Source of the DNA: Myrmaecium sp. VS I D KN 1
Taxonomy: Eukaryota; Ascomycota; Dothideomycetes; Valsariales; Valsariaceae
Direction of reading: 5' to 3'
Assembly (NCBI GenBank): GCA_019775845.1
Contig: JADQAV010000009.1
Location: 1,178,001 to 1,242,000, forward strand
Length of the DNA: 64,000 bases
The position numbers were made by a program, and so were the translations under genes. Below, one piece after another: positions 10,101 through 21,532 of this stretch. The notes under the pieces were generated by a model. It did no database searches, had not been told where the DNA came from, and saw only the letters and a program-made list of their open reading frames with translations. The stretch's first letter is position 1; the number at the start of each line of letters is the position of its first letter.

Positions 10101-12868
10101 TGGAAAAAGACCCTTCGATCCTTGACCGTAGTAATACGGTACTGGCGCAGATCCTCGGATGCTGCAGCGACAACTCTCTCCTAGTTCGCGACTCCGCACT
10201 AAACCTCGTAGGCAAATGCCTGGCTCTCAAGCCTGCACTGGAAAGTCAACCTGTTGTTTTCAACCGCGTAATATCAGCTTGCTCAGACGATGGTGTAGGG
10301 GTACGAAAACGGGCAATGAAACTTCTCAAGGACATGTATCTCCGCAGCGAGGACAGAGAGGCAAAGTCCGCTATAGCGGATGCCTTGCTTCAGCGGATCA
10401 AGGATTCGGACGAGAGTGTGACGGAACTGGCCCATCGGATCTTCGAAGAAATCTGGATGTCTCCCTTCCATTTCCTTGAGTCTGTCGATCATCAAGCCGT
10501 CCAGTCAAAGATCGCTTTCCGCGCTCTAGTCTCTTTGATTATCCAAACAGTCAGGCGAGGAACCAGTGTGTTGGAAGTTCTTGATACATTACTGGTGAGC
10601 TTGCTGTCGAGTAACTCGAAAAATGCAGCGTCGAACTTCAGGGTATGCAAAGAAATGGTTGCGACTATGTTCGAAGGTGTTATAGAGGCCTCTGAACTCC
10701 CTGGTGCACCACAACAACATGATATCTTGCAGACCTTGACGGTGTTCGCCAAAGCCAACGCGAAGCTGTTTAAAGGTGAGCAGCTGGCATTACTTAAGCC
10801 CTATGTCAGCAACCTCTCAACTACTGACGATCTTCGACTCTACACTTCCGTTCTTATCATTTTCCGACATGTCTTCCCTTACTTGGGTGCATATCAGAGA
10901 AGCTTCTTTAGCGATGTACAGAAGGCTTTACTGAACAGCCTCTCGAAGCTCCCGAGAACCCAATTAGATGAGGCCATACAATGCTTATGGATTATCAACG
11001 GCATCCTGCAAGATACTCAACGTCTGGTTCGTCTCACAATTTCCGTTCTACTCCCTCTGGACGGGTCCGCAAAATTGGATTTAACCGGAACGGGTGAGAA
11101 AGGTCTTGTGCCTAAGACTATAAGATACATTTCAATCGCTGGGTCTCTAGGCAAGGCATGCAACCTCGACGATTATGCCGCAGACTTCCGCGACAAATTC
11201 TCTACCTGGAAAGGTAGCTCGGTTGCAGGTCTTGTTGTGGATAAAATCTACCCCTTTACTCGGCAGAAATATCCCCAGGATCTGAGACAAGCGGCATTCG
11301 AAAATATCGGGATGATTTGTCAAGCGTGGCCAAAGCAATTCTTACGGACCGACATCTCCACAGCGTATGAGCTTGTCTTCAAAAATAATGACGATGCTTT
11401 AGAAAGAGTGGTTCTGACTGGTTTCGAGCGTTTCTTTGCTTCAGAAGAGAAACGATCCGAAAGTGGCGCAGAAATCGCAGTCGGAGAAGGGGCCATCCAT
11501 GGATCCGAGCGCTTGGCTATATCCCTCGTCGCCAGTGACAATGACGGTGTGTCTACTACGATCGCCCGCCGCTTTCTTCCACATATTACACGCGTTGCGC
11601 TTGCTAGCCTAGATGCTATTGCTTTAACCGCTACTAAAGTAATAGCTAGCATCAATCGGCAGGGTCTTGTACATCCGAAGGAATGCGGTCCTGCGCTCGT
11701 TGCACTTGAAACCTCACCGAATAAAGAGGTCTCGAGGATTGCCTATGAAGAGCATCGTAACCTTCACCACAAACATGAGACGATGTTCGAGAAGGAATAC
11801 ATGAGAGCGGTCGCCCAAGCTTTCCAATACCAGAAAGATATTCTGAAAGATAGCGAGGGTGCGACTACCAAGCCATATGCGCCGAAACTGCATTTGTTAT
11901 TTGAGGTCCTCAAAAGTGGGAATAGCAAAGTTCGGAAGAAGTTCCTTTCTAATTTGGCCTCCCGAGTGAACTTCGAGTTGTCCAAACTCAACACGAAGGG
12001 AGATCAACCACAACCGGTCTTATTTGCGCGGTTTTGCCTTCAGAATCTGGCTTTCTTCGATTACCCCCGCATCGATGAACTAATGTATCTGATCAAACGC
12101 CTGGAAGCCGTCGTGGCCAATACTGGCACGGGTGTGGCACATTCCATTGAGACGGAGATTTTCAAGATCAATATCGAATCCGTGAAACAATCACAGATAC
12201 CGCCAGGGCAGCCTTCACGAGAGGAGCTTCCGGCAAATCAGGCAAGTGAGCCCGACCCCATGGATCTCGTCTCCGTCATTGCTCCCTCCGCGCCTGCCTC
12301 GGATATTGCCACCTCTTTGGCGGATATCGACCTGGATCGCCTTCGACACCTGACTGTTGCCTCTATGATCCTTAGCATGGCTTGGGAAACTCGATGCCAT
12401 CTTCGCCGTCTGTGGGGTCTCCAGAAGCAGGGTGAAAGTAAATCTAAGACTGCTCTCAAGGACCTTAACAAAGCACCCACCAAAGTCGCTTTTGTATCTG
12501 GGGACCCGTACGCAAAGAAAATTGAGCACATCATGGCAGCGTTGACGTCCCCGGATTTCATGCTTGCCCAATGCAGGGAGTTCGTGGAACTTCTTTCAGT
12601 CGATAGCGAGTTGAAAGTTGGATCTGATGATGACGAAGACGGGCTAGTCAATGCGGCCGTAAGGCAAGAGACGCCAGATGGTGATGATGGAGCAGAACGA
12701 AGCGCCCCACCCAGTGGTAGTGGGAGGGGCAGAAAAAGGCAGAGTTCTTTCTCTGCAGGTGGCACCCCCAAGAAGGCCAGAAAGAGGGGCAGACCACCTA
12801 AGAAGCAGGCGAGTCATGTTTCAACTGCGTCTGGAGAGGACGATGACGCGGATGGTGACTGGATCTGA
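7169..12868 (+). CDS. mis4: Sister chromatid cohesion protein Scc2/Mis4 (cohesin loader, NIPBL family)
   Basis: Exons 7169-7298, 7385-7580 and 7636-12868 join in frame to 1852 aa. Scc2/Mis4, with Scc4/Mau2, loads cohesin onto chromatin in the nucleus and stimulates its ATPase. The N-terminus (FRPPTVDEALQYSP, then after splice 1 PDIIPFP) matches the short Scc4-binding region of fungal orthologues. The middle and C-terminal part is a long HEAT-repeat array, with the conserved stretch SDDGVGVRKRAMKLLKDMY around protein position 900. The C-terminus ends in acidic patches and a basic AT-hook-like segment (KKARKRGRPPKK). The first two introns are supported because the frame between them reads as family sequence. 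The gene is head-to-head with rpa12 and has no close downstream neighbour. Confidence 0.93.
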
Positions 12869-13812
12869 TACCGAGACATTTGCCCAGGGAAGAGGTCGCC
12901 TGCTCAAGGGTAAGGACCCGTCCTCTGCTGCCTCCTGATTTATTTTTTTCCCTTTTATGTTGCCTCCCATAGCAGTATATCACGGGATAGGTCTTCCCCA
13001 GCTCTTCACACGCTATATCTATCTAATCAACATCGACTCGGGCGGAGCATTTGAGTGGTCGATCTGGCGTCGTTTGCTGGCTTAATTTTAGCAATTTCGG
13101 CATTTCCGATATCAGAAGACGAACCGGTAGCTGCGTCGCTGGTTTCCCGCTTCTGTATTGTACAATATATATTCCTCTACTGCAGGCCTTTACCAGGCCT
13201 GATGATTGCAATAATGCTTCTCTGTTTCCTGGTGCAGACGTGTCGCAGCTGGCCAATCGCTAAAAGACTGCTACTGTTCCTATCCGCTCCTTCCTCGCCC
13301 GTCGAAACCTACCTACAGTATACTTGATGCAAAGCAATCTAATGTGCCCAGAAATTGCGCCGCTGAGCGAGACTGCAGTTTGAATATATATATTGCATCT
13401 CTATCATTCACCCAACGAGATTAATCCGTCGAAAGCACAACGCTGATCAGCAGGGGAAGGTGATCATCTTAACATGCTCGTATCTTAAGGTCAATCATGC
13501 GTAGATTCACGGGCCCTTGCAACTAGGCCATCAGACTTCCAGCCTTGCGGTGGTCCCACCTTCCGACCACACCCTCGCTTCCACGGAAAGGTAAGTCCAC
13601 AAACGAAGTGAACATCGCTTGATGTTTCCGGTACTTGTAGTCTGCATTATCGCCACTCAAAACTCAATACAACGGGTGTCTTCCAGGATGAAAGAATGTG
13701 ATTGGCAGCCATCGAGCCTCGAGTACTGACAGAAGAGATTGTGGAAATATGAATTCAAGATTTTGACTTACTAATCACCAAGGAAGCTGTGCCATAGCTT
13801 TCCCGGTTCAAA
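12869..13812. other. Intergenic region between scc2 and tRNA-Phe
   Basis: This 0.94-kb stretch holds the scc2 3' region and the 5' flank of the tRNA gene. Hydrophobic open frames at 13055-13327 and 13051-13263 overlap in different frames and show no family resemblance, so I do not call a gene. Confidence 0.5.
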
Positions 13813-13914
13813 GCAGCTTTAGCTCACTTGGGAGAGCGCCAGACTGAAGTTTAACTTCTGTCAAAAAGCCTGTGCGGTATCTGGAGGTACTGTGTTCGAT
13901 CCACAGAAGCTGCA
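13813..13914 (+). tRNA. tRNA-Phe (anticodon GAA) with a 29-nt intron
   Basis: The cloverleaf can be drawn by hand. The acceptor stem is GCAGCTT paired with AAGCTGC. The D arm closes with GCTC/GAGC. The anticodon stem CCAGA/TCTGG encloses loop CTGAAG...A, and the T arm is CTGTG-TTCGATC-CACAG, followed by discriminator A at 13914. The anticodon GAA is at 13846-13848. The intron runs from 13850 to 13878, directly after position 37 as in eukaryotic nuclear tRNAs, leaving a 73-nt mature tRNA. The T-loop TTCGATC serves as the internal B box. A run of Ts follows immediately. Confidence 0.95.
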
Positions 13915-13948
13915 TTTTTTTTGTTTTTATTTTTATTTTTTATTTTTT
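13915..13948 (+). terminator. RNA polymerase III terminator (T-runs) after tRNA-Phe
   Basis: Directly after the discriminator base comes a run of eight Ts and then several further T-runs interrupted by single bases. Four or more Ts end RNA polymerase III transcription, so the first run is enough and the rest act as back-up. Confidence 0.85.
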
Positions 13949-14640
13949 AGCTTATTCGAGCTACTAAGGCTCTGCGTAAGGATTATCTTACTATAGTTAA
14001 AGCTGAATATATATTAATCCTCTACTTGATATTAAAAATCTCTTCCCGAGACAAGTTCTCGGGATATTTACGATAGTAAGAACCTATACTAGATAGACTG
14101 TAGTAGTTCAGACTATAGGGTACTATTATTCTGTACTCGTGCATATATAATTTCAATTCAAGAATGAAGTTAAGCATGATTGTATTCAACGCCGGAAGCG
14201 TGACCCGGCCTATATATCTAAGGAATCTCGGGGAGGAGGAGAAAAGATAACCCTCTCACAGTGGGTAAGTAGGCAGGGGTAGGGAGGGGGGGAAGGGTAT
14301 TACCAGGGTCGTCACGCGACACGCTGCTGTATGATACACTAATATTGAGGAAGCGGGAACACTAGAGGCTTGTGTCCCTTCCTCAAGAATGGGAAGAATC
14401 ATCAGTTTACGAGCTCGCAACCGCCAACTAAGCGAATGAAACTGTAGGTCCATTTGCCCTTATACGGCGCCAAACTGATTGTGAACTCTTGTGATCATAG
14501 CCCCAACTTCATAGAAATGGTATATCAGAACAGTGAAGAGAAGTTTCATCGAGGATGCCAGGCTGAAGTGGTGATGGATCCGCACTAGAGCTTCGGGGTT
14601 TGGCAAAGGGCCACCGTTGCTACCATTTAAGCCAGTTGCA
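13949..14640. other. AT-rich gene-free stretch downstream of tRNA-Phe
   Basis: The first 230 bp (to about 14180) are clearly AT-richer than the flanks and carry TA-rich words like those of the RIP tract at the right end of the window, although CpA and TpG are still present. It could be an old decayed insertion, since tRNA flanks are common insertion sites, but no element family or terminal repeat was recognised. The remainder is the 3' flank of the minus-strand 1401-aa gene. Confidence 0.35.
14044..14064. repeat. Perfect 8-bp inverted repeat with 5-nt loop
   Basis: TCCCGAGA (14044-14051) and TCTCGGGA (14057-14064) are exact reverse complements separated by five bases. It forms a small GC-rich hairpin inside an AT-rich stretch. 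No function is apparent. Confidence 0.6.
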
Positions 14641-17600
14641 CTAATGCACAGTGCTGGATGCAGCATGCTTAGACCATGGATTTCCACTAGAATTGTTCCG
14701 TTGATTGTTCCACGGATTGGACGACGCACGCGAGGTTGTAGGTTGGACAGCGTTTTGCGAATTGTAATTTGAGGGTTTTCTCGACCGAGGATGAGAAGCA
14801 TTAACGTTGTTGTCACGATTCCTTGGCGTGAAGTTGCGCCTTGGCTTGTGCTGACCAGATATTGCATTTTCAGCAGAAAGTCGTAGAAAAGAAATCGGGG
14901 CTGATAGCGTCTTAAGGGCGTCGGAACCAGGGAGCTTGATGCGCAGTTGGAAGTCTACGTCATTGTGCTCAACACAAGGAAACCAAGGTTCGATACTTAG
15001 CACATGAGGTTGCCTCGGTTTAGCGCGGGGACCAGGCATTACGATCCCGGCGTTCCTGCTTGCTTGAACCCCTTTGGGAAATTTGACCACCGGAGTATCG
15101 CCATGTTGACGATCCTCAAAAAGATAGTCGGACATGGGTTTCGATGTCTGCTCAACACCCAGCTGGAGACCTGATAGACAAGTAATGCTGCTAGGCAAAG
15201 ATACCGTAGCAGCATGCTCTTGGACATCGAAGGGATCCTTGGAAGCCGACAAGACAGCCGCTACTGCTGTGCCCGTGTGCGGGTCAACTGCTGAAGCACG
15301 ATGTTGAGAGGTGCCTTCCTTGTTGAAAAGGCCATTGAATCGTTTCTGCCAGGCGGACTGTGCCACGATAGGCTGCGAACCAAGCCTCGGCTGTTCCGGG
15401 CGTACGGTTCGTCCGGAAGGCTTCGAAGGCGATGGTGGTAATCTAACACGTGCCTTGGGCTGGGGAAGATTGACTTTGGGATGTGCAATGTCTCCTTCGA
15501 ATACAGGATGGCTCATTGTCTCGGGCGGTGGCGGCGAGTCAAGATTGATAGAAAGGTCTTGGGCGTGACCAGGCGTCTCAGCAGGCCTGGGGAAGAATCG
15601 TGACCCGCGAGGACCTTGAGACGTGTACGGAGCTACTAAGTTCCCAACCTGTCCAGAGGGTTGGCTAGCGTATCGCTGGGCAGCTAACTCTTCTGAGGAC
15701 GCACCTGGGCGGTATAGTTCGCTAGATGCTGGACGAGCTTGAAGTTCAACGGCACCGGCCAAGTGCGGTTCCGCCATCGGCGACGACTGGGTTGGAAGTT
15801 CCGCGACGCGACTTCCATCGGAGGAATTCAACGTCGTCTCTGTCTTTATCACACGACGCTTTCCACCGAGACCATTCGGTACAGTCTGGCTGAACGTTTC
15901 TTTGATGTTGTCGTGAACACGCGGCTGGGTTGGCTGCATACGAAGCTCTTCCTTGCGACGTGCAAGTGCCTCGGCTTCTTGTTGGTGCAGCCGCTCCGGC
16001 AAAGTTTGCCAGTCGGCGACGGAAAACTTACGATTCGAACGTTCCTGTGGAGCAGACGGTGCGCGGTGCGGAGGAGCGATAGGACCAGGCCTATTGGGGT
16101 GGGCGAGCGCCATGTTGGTTTCTGCAACTTGTGCGAGGCCAGGTGGTGCGAGTGGTGGTTGAGTGCGACCGTCGGTAGGTTGCAGGAAGTTGCGTGGTTG
16201 TTCGAACGGTTGCGCCTGATGAGGTGCGTGTATGGTCGGCGGAGCTATCGGCCCGGGGCTGGGCACTGAGGAAGTTCCGCGAAGACCTGGTCCAGCCGAC
16301 TGGCCACGATACCCGCCGTCAAAAGTACCATTTCCTAGAGCGCGGTTGTCGTGTTGCGACGGAGGGCCCCAGACAGAGCGCTGCGACGCCAAACCCGTCC
16401 ACCCACCGTATTTCGGCTGCGTCGGTTTCCATGCATGCGGTACTCTTTCTCCATCGTGCTGAGGAACGTTGGCGGGCAAGTCGATCGCATCGGGTTGTTT
16501 GGGCGGGTATTTCGCAGGATGCACAGTGCTTGGGGATGTCGACAATGGCTCGGGCCGTACCGACACTACATTTTCCGAAGTGGCTTCTGCAGGCTTCGGC
16601 TGAGTATGCTTTGTCTCTAGGACAGGCGCATCATGCTGGACAACCGGCTTTTTGACCGGGTGAGGCTGATGGACCTTGATCATTCCGTATTGAGCAATTT
16701 CCCCGTCAGAAGTTGGTACCGGGGGTTTAGGCGGTGAAGAGCTTGTCGCAGCTTTATCTTTGAGTTGCGAAGTCCCCTCTGGCGCGGAACCCGTCGCTTC
16801 CTTTGGCTTATCATCCTTCGACTCCTTCACCTCTGGGGGAGGACCGAGAGCTTCAAGTTTTAAGCGCAACCGTTCTTTTCTCGCCGCCTCTTCTTTCGCC
16901 TCTTCCTCTAACCGGCGTTGTTTCTCAACTCTGGCCTTCTCGATCTTTTCTCGCATCAACTGCTGTTGAACAGCAACCGGATCTTGCACCGGGGAGTTCG
17001 ACACAGGAGGTCCTTGAGGTTCGCCCACACCAGAGGAAGCCACGGATTCATACGGCGATAAGGGCTGCGCATGGCCTGGTGCAGGGGACTCATGTTGAGC
17101 CGAGGCTTGCTGTCGAGGTCCGACAGGTGAATACCCACGGTCCTTGTTAAGAGGGCGCCCGTGAGACAAAGGAAGCGCCCCGCTCTCTACTTCAGCAAGA
17201 CGTGTGCTCCGATCATGGGAGTCGTGATGGGAAGCTTCGGAATGTCTCCCAAACGATGGCCTGCGCCCGCTACCTCCACTAACATTTGAAGAAGTTCGTC
17301 TTCTGCCCCATGAGACGCCATCCAAGGCCGAACGGGAAGTTTGAAAGGCTGCAGACGGCTCAGCTGGACCTTGAGCATCATTTTGTGCAGGGCGCTGAAG
17401 TACCGAAGGCTGACGGAGACTACCGTCCCGAAAGGAGCTGCGCCCAGTTTCGTTGACTGGTTCGTACCGGCCCGAATGGGAGTTGTATAACTCCTTGTTT
17501 GCCCGGTCATCTTTCCAAGATCGGCTGAAATCATCTGCGGCAATTTCTTTGGCAGGCGACGGAGCTGGAGGTAAGGCATCGAAGCCATGAGGATCGTGAC

Positions 17601-18998
17601 GCGCGAACCTAGATTGTGGCGGCTGGGCTGTCGGTGGATTGATCTGGACGGGTGGTACCTTGTCCACAGGCGGGAGGGGCGCCCAAGGAGATTTGGCTGG
17701 CGCTGTAGTGGATGGCTTGACGACCAATGTCGGCTTTTCCGACACACCTTTGAGCACCAAACTTCCAGACTTGGGTTGATTAGACTGTACATGGGCTCCT
17801 GGCTTAAGGATAGTCTTTGAAGTGGGACGTTGTGCTGTAGAGTTTGTTGTATGCGTCCCGTCTGTGGCTTCTGGTTTCTTCTCGTCAGAAGTAGGGTTGT
17901 TGTCGATCTTAGGATCTTCGGGTGGCCGTAAATTCTCGGTAGATTTCAATGTTGATTTCGTGCCATCCATCCATTCCACAGTGTCCGGGGCCCAATCCTC
18001 TTCATCGTCCTCAATGTCTGCCCACTTGGACTCTTTTCCCGTTTCGTCCGCTTGCAGTCGGGTCGCCATATGGATTCCATATTGCTGTTTTAGCTCCTCA
18101 TCTGTGAACTGCTTGGGCGGCGGCGGCGGCGTCGCTGATTATGTTAGTATGGAACAAGATTTATATGTAGCGAGAAAACATACGCCGATTCTTATTCCAA
18201 ACTTGGTTTGGATCCGGACCTCCTGCTCCATTCATCTTGGACAGGCCTGATCGAGGCAGAGACCCCAAGCCGCTGCCGGATTTTGCAACGAGACGCGGCT
18301 TTGCCGTCGGCTGAAGCACAGCACTTGTTTGTCCCAGGGCGGAGGCTAGCCTCGATGTTAGTATTAAGCTTCTAATCGCTCTCTCTTTGATCCTTACGCT
18401 TGTCCACCCTAGAGGATGTCGAGGAAACAGCAGTTTTGGCCAGGAAGTTTTTGGTGACAGAGACAGATTTGAATGCCGGAGGCTTCTTCCCAGAACTCGA
18501 CCGGGGATGGCGGCCGCTCGAATCTTTTGAGGGATCCATATCTCCACGGCTAGTATCTGTGTCAGAACCACCACTCATATCTACGCTAAAATGCTGGTGG
18601 GCGCTGTCCTCTAACGCAGGATGATCTTCGCCATCACCATTGACCTGAGGCTCAGCAGGTTCCACTGGTGATCTGTCGGGGTGCGCAGGGGTGTCCTGTA
18701 TGCCGTTAATAAGACAACTCGAAACCCCTACAATCGCGCCACTTACGACGGAGGTGTCCGCTGGCTTGTCCGCTGGCTTGTCCGCTGTTGTTGCTGGGGC
18801 TTCGGGGGTCTTGTTGTGGCTGTCTTTTGTGGGAGACTCGGGCATGTTTTGGGAGGTTCGGGTGCTGTTCTGAGAGCTCGAAACGGCCTCGCCGTCGCCG
18901 GCGGAGGTACTGATGGTAGTTGTCGCATTGGCGTCGATGGGCGAACTGCCCATCGACTGTGCTTCCTTTACCACATCTTGGTTGGTCTGCTCTGCCAT
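14641..18998 (-). CDS. Large low-complexity protein of unknown function (1401 aa)
   Basis: Four exons: 18747-18998, 18398-18695, 18184-18345 and 14641-18134. Introns 2 and 3 contain textbook TACTAACAT branch points. Intron 1 is 51 nt, in frame and stop-free. The protein is mostly disordered. A Ser/Thr-rich N-terminus is followed by PPPPPKQFTDEELKQQYGIH, then an acidic motif KWADIEDDEEDWAPDTVEW, a Glu/Lys/Arg-rich coiled coil (around EKARVEKQRRLEEEAKEEAA), long Pro/Gln stretches and an Asn-rich tail (NPWNNQRNNSSGNPWSK). These features recall RNA-associated scaffold proteins, but I do not recognise a named family. The start at 18998 (MAEQTNQ) was preferred; an in-frame ATG at 19058 would add 20 residues. 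Confidence 0.75.
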
Positions 18999-19826
18999 AA
19001 CAGTTTTCGAATCTAAACCTTCACCCAACACGGCGTTAGATGTGTTACCGTTTTGCACAAACTACAAACAACGAACAAAGCCCCCAAGAGCCGGCAGTGG
19101 ATTCAGGGAGGTTTGCTGTACCTGTGACTAGACTGAGTATATCGCCACGAGAGAGTAGTAAGCGCTTCCGCAGAAACGTTGATCGCTTTCCTTAGAGCTT
19201 GCGCTTGCTCCGGCCAGGTGGTGTAGCTGCGGAGGTCCGATGCGGTACCAAGGTCTGGACGTGCGCCGGTAGCGGATCGAGGAAAGAGGTGCGCGATGCA
19301 AAGCCTCTGTATGGCCTTCGGAATAGGGTAGGTTATGGACTGAGGACAAAGGCGAGCTCTTCGCGACCTCGGTGATGGGGTAGGCTTGAGGACGACGGTT
19401 CGCCTTATACAGATGAGAGATGAGGTGAGGTTGGGGCTTGTCGGTTGTCAATCGCTTGGCATGGGGCATCCTAAACCGCAGAGCTAGCCACCAACCGGAA
19501 CGAACGAGCAAGTCCATACACGAGTCGCAACACGCAAATTGGACTATATTGAACCTTTCAGACCTTTTCATTTACTGCGCAGCTACGCAAGTTGAAGTGC
19601 ATAGCTCTTCATGAGCGTGTTCGCTCGGAGGCAGTCCTGTAGCCAATAGCTTGCCCTTGCCAACCAAGACCCCGCTGCACGATGTCAAAGAGAACTCAGG
19701 TCCTGTGGGATCACGCAAAGGAATTGATTCGACTGTTGGCTGGCGCTCTATATTTACATTCCAGAATGGTTCTTTTACCGCAAACACCTCCAACTACTGT
19801 ACTCGAGATCGAATCGACGATCCCAT
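18999..19826. other. Intergenic region between the 1401-aa gene and atp17
   Basis: This 0.83-kb gap holds the promoter and leader of the minus-strand 1401-aa gene and the atp17 3' region. Minus-strand open frames at 19128-19571 and 19572-19793 show no recognisable protein features. Confidence 0.45.
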
Positions 19827-20456
19827 CTAGTGGGCATTGTTCTTGTGGTGACCTAGGGATGTTTAGAAACGAGTGTCGTCGCATTGACCCATATAAAGAA
19901 CTTACGGAGATGGAAGTAGTAGTTTTGCGCGTAGCCGATGGCGAGAAGGAAACCAATGACGTGGATAAAGGCTGCGGCGGTTAGCGATGAATCCTACGAA
20001 CGCCATAGACTGATTTCCCCTTACGCATGCCAGAAGGCTTGCTGCCCATGTACTTGGCCTTGTATCTGCCCAAGATACCGGTGGCCTTCTCAGCCGGAGC
20101 AGGGCCGCGGGGAAGCCTCTCGTAGAAGCTGACAACCCTCTGCATGCGGACTGCATCCGGAGCGGAGCCAATGCCCTGTAGTTGCTCATTAGCCTCATCA
20201 TTCTGCTTATATACGCGATGCGCCTTTGCGTGATAGACGCCGGACATAGGGTATGCGGACGGCCGGAGGGCTAGGCGGAGCGCTTCGGAAAATAGGCGGT
20301 GGAACCGGAAGGCAGTACAACGAGATCGCATAGCAACTTACAGAAGGAGAGGCAATCTATGCTATAGGTTAATAAGATGCAGAGGATAGTTCAGGCTGAG
20401 CAGCGTACCTTGGGAGGAATGAGGGTCGAGAGACCACGCTTCTGCATAAAGCTCAT
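19827..20456 (-). CDS. atp17: Mitochondrial F1Fo-ATP synthase subunit f (Atp17)
   Basis: Five exons: 20409-20456, 20342-20356, 20025-20175, 19906-19971 and 19827-19852, together 306 nt or 101 aa, the same length as the yeast precursor. Subunit f is a single-span inner-membrane protein of the Fo sector. The exons read, in order: KRGLSTLIPPK; IASPS; the conserved block GSAPDAVRMQRVVSFYERLPRG; the membrane helix FIHVIGFLLAIGYAQNYYFHL; and the tail RHHKNNAH. Exon 2 is only 15 nt, and its inclusion restores the family spacing between the STLIPPK and GSAPDA blocks. Intron 2 is 166 nt; introns 3 and 4 are 53 nt each. The gene is head-to-head with the complex I NDUFS4 gene. Confidence 0.93.
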
Positions 20457-20746
20457 CGTGACTGTGCGGATGTTAGTCTCTGTGCGGATCCACAACTCAA
20501 CATGGGCAGATGAATCTGCGTATATATGCCTTTGAACGTACAGAGAGGGAAAGTCGGACTTGCGGCTTGAGGTTCGGGAGAGGATTGCGGTAGGACTGTT
20601 CGGATGTACGATGGAGGTTCTCAAAGTTGCTGTTCCCGAAAGGGATTAGCGGGGCTTCATAGCAACCTGTACTCAACATCATCACCCATTCCGTTCACAG
20701 CGAACTGGGTCAGTTCGCTGCTAGTTTACCACATCATATACCCACA
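20457..20746. promoter_or_regulatory. 290-bp bidirectional promoter of atp17 and the NDUFS4 gene
   Basis: The two ATGs face away from each other across 290 bp, so 5' leaders and core promoters of both OXPHOS genes must fit here. A perfect 10-bp inverted repeat lies 27 bp before the NDUFS4 start. Shared regulation is an inference from spacing and function. Confidence 0.7.
20698..20720. repeat. Perfect 10-bp inverted repeat, 3-nt loop, upstream of the NDUFS4 start
   Basis: CAGCGAACTG (20698-20707) and CAGTTCGCTG (20711-20720) are exact reverse complements around GGT. In DNA it could bind a dimeric regulator. If transcribed in the NDUFS4 leader it would form a strong stem 26 bases before the start codon. 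Confidence 0.75.
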
Positions 20747-21532
20747 ATGATTGCCATTCCGAGACTTATCAGTTTACGTGCGATCTCTGCTGTGCCTAGG
20801 TCTGCCCAAGCGCGCCTCGCTGGCCCTGGATACCGATTCGTTTCCTCCTTGAGTGAGGGTTCCGCTGAAGTTGACACCAAGACAAGTCCAGAGGATGCTC
20901 CTGCCGCAAGACCAGGTGATTCGGCCATGATTCGAGAGGAGAATGCTGTCGAAGCTGCTCCCAAACATCAGCCAGACTACAATGTTGCGATTGACTACAG
21001 GACATCGTAAGGTGGTTTACCGTATCTCAGCAGCTTCAACTCACGTCACTGCAGCACCTTCTCTCCCATCCCCAAACGTGTCATGGATGGCAGTGAGCCG
21101 GGTGACAGTGTCCCTGCTGCCGTGCTTTCAGGTGCTCCCGTTGACCTCCAGGCCCGCACAGTCCGGTACGCCTATCGAGCGACCTCCCTCCGCCGGCATT
21201 GAAGTCGACTGACTCCCAGTAGCATCTTCCGCCCATCCAAGACCGCCACTCAGTCTGGAGACTGGCATAGCCACCACTGGCAGATGGACTGGGACCCACT
21301 CCCGAAAGGACACAGATGGGAAAATAACTTGATGGGATGGCAGTCATCAGCGGACTTCATGTCCGGCGAGAGACTTCACTTTAAGACTAAAGAGGATGCA
21401 ATCAACTTCGCGAACAAGCAAGGATACGAGTATTTCGTCCAGGAGCCAAACGAGCGCAAGTTTGTTCCGAAGGCGTATGCAAACAACTTCACTCACTCTT
21501 ATGGAAAGCTGAAAATTATCCGGACGAAGTAG
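20747..21532 (+). CDS. ndufs4: NADH:ubiquinone oxidoreductase (complex I) 21-kDa / NDUFS4-type subunit
   Basis: Exons 20747-21006, 21055-21165 and 21220-21532 join in frame to 227 aa. NDUFS4 is an accessory subunit on the peripheral arm of mitochondrial complex I. The Arg-rich, acid-poor N-terminus (MIAIPRLISLRAISAVPRSAQ) is a mitochondrial presequence. The conserved domain follows: IFRPSKTATQSGDWHSHHW, HRWENNLMGWQSS and the end GYEYFVQEP. A predicted basic C-terminus (YGKLKIIRTK) closes the protein. Both introns are short (48 and 54 nt) and each is needed to keep the frame. It shares its promoter with atp17, so two respiratory-chain components are likely expressed together. Confidence 0.93.

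Noticed and set aside
13055-13327. 90-codon hydrophobic frame that could be a small membrane protein
   Set aside because: An overlapping frame of similar size exists in another phase, and there is no start context, family or splice support.
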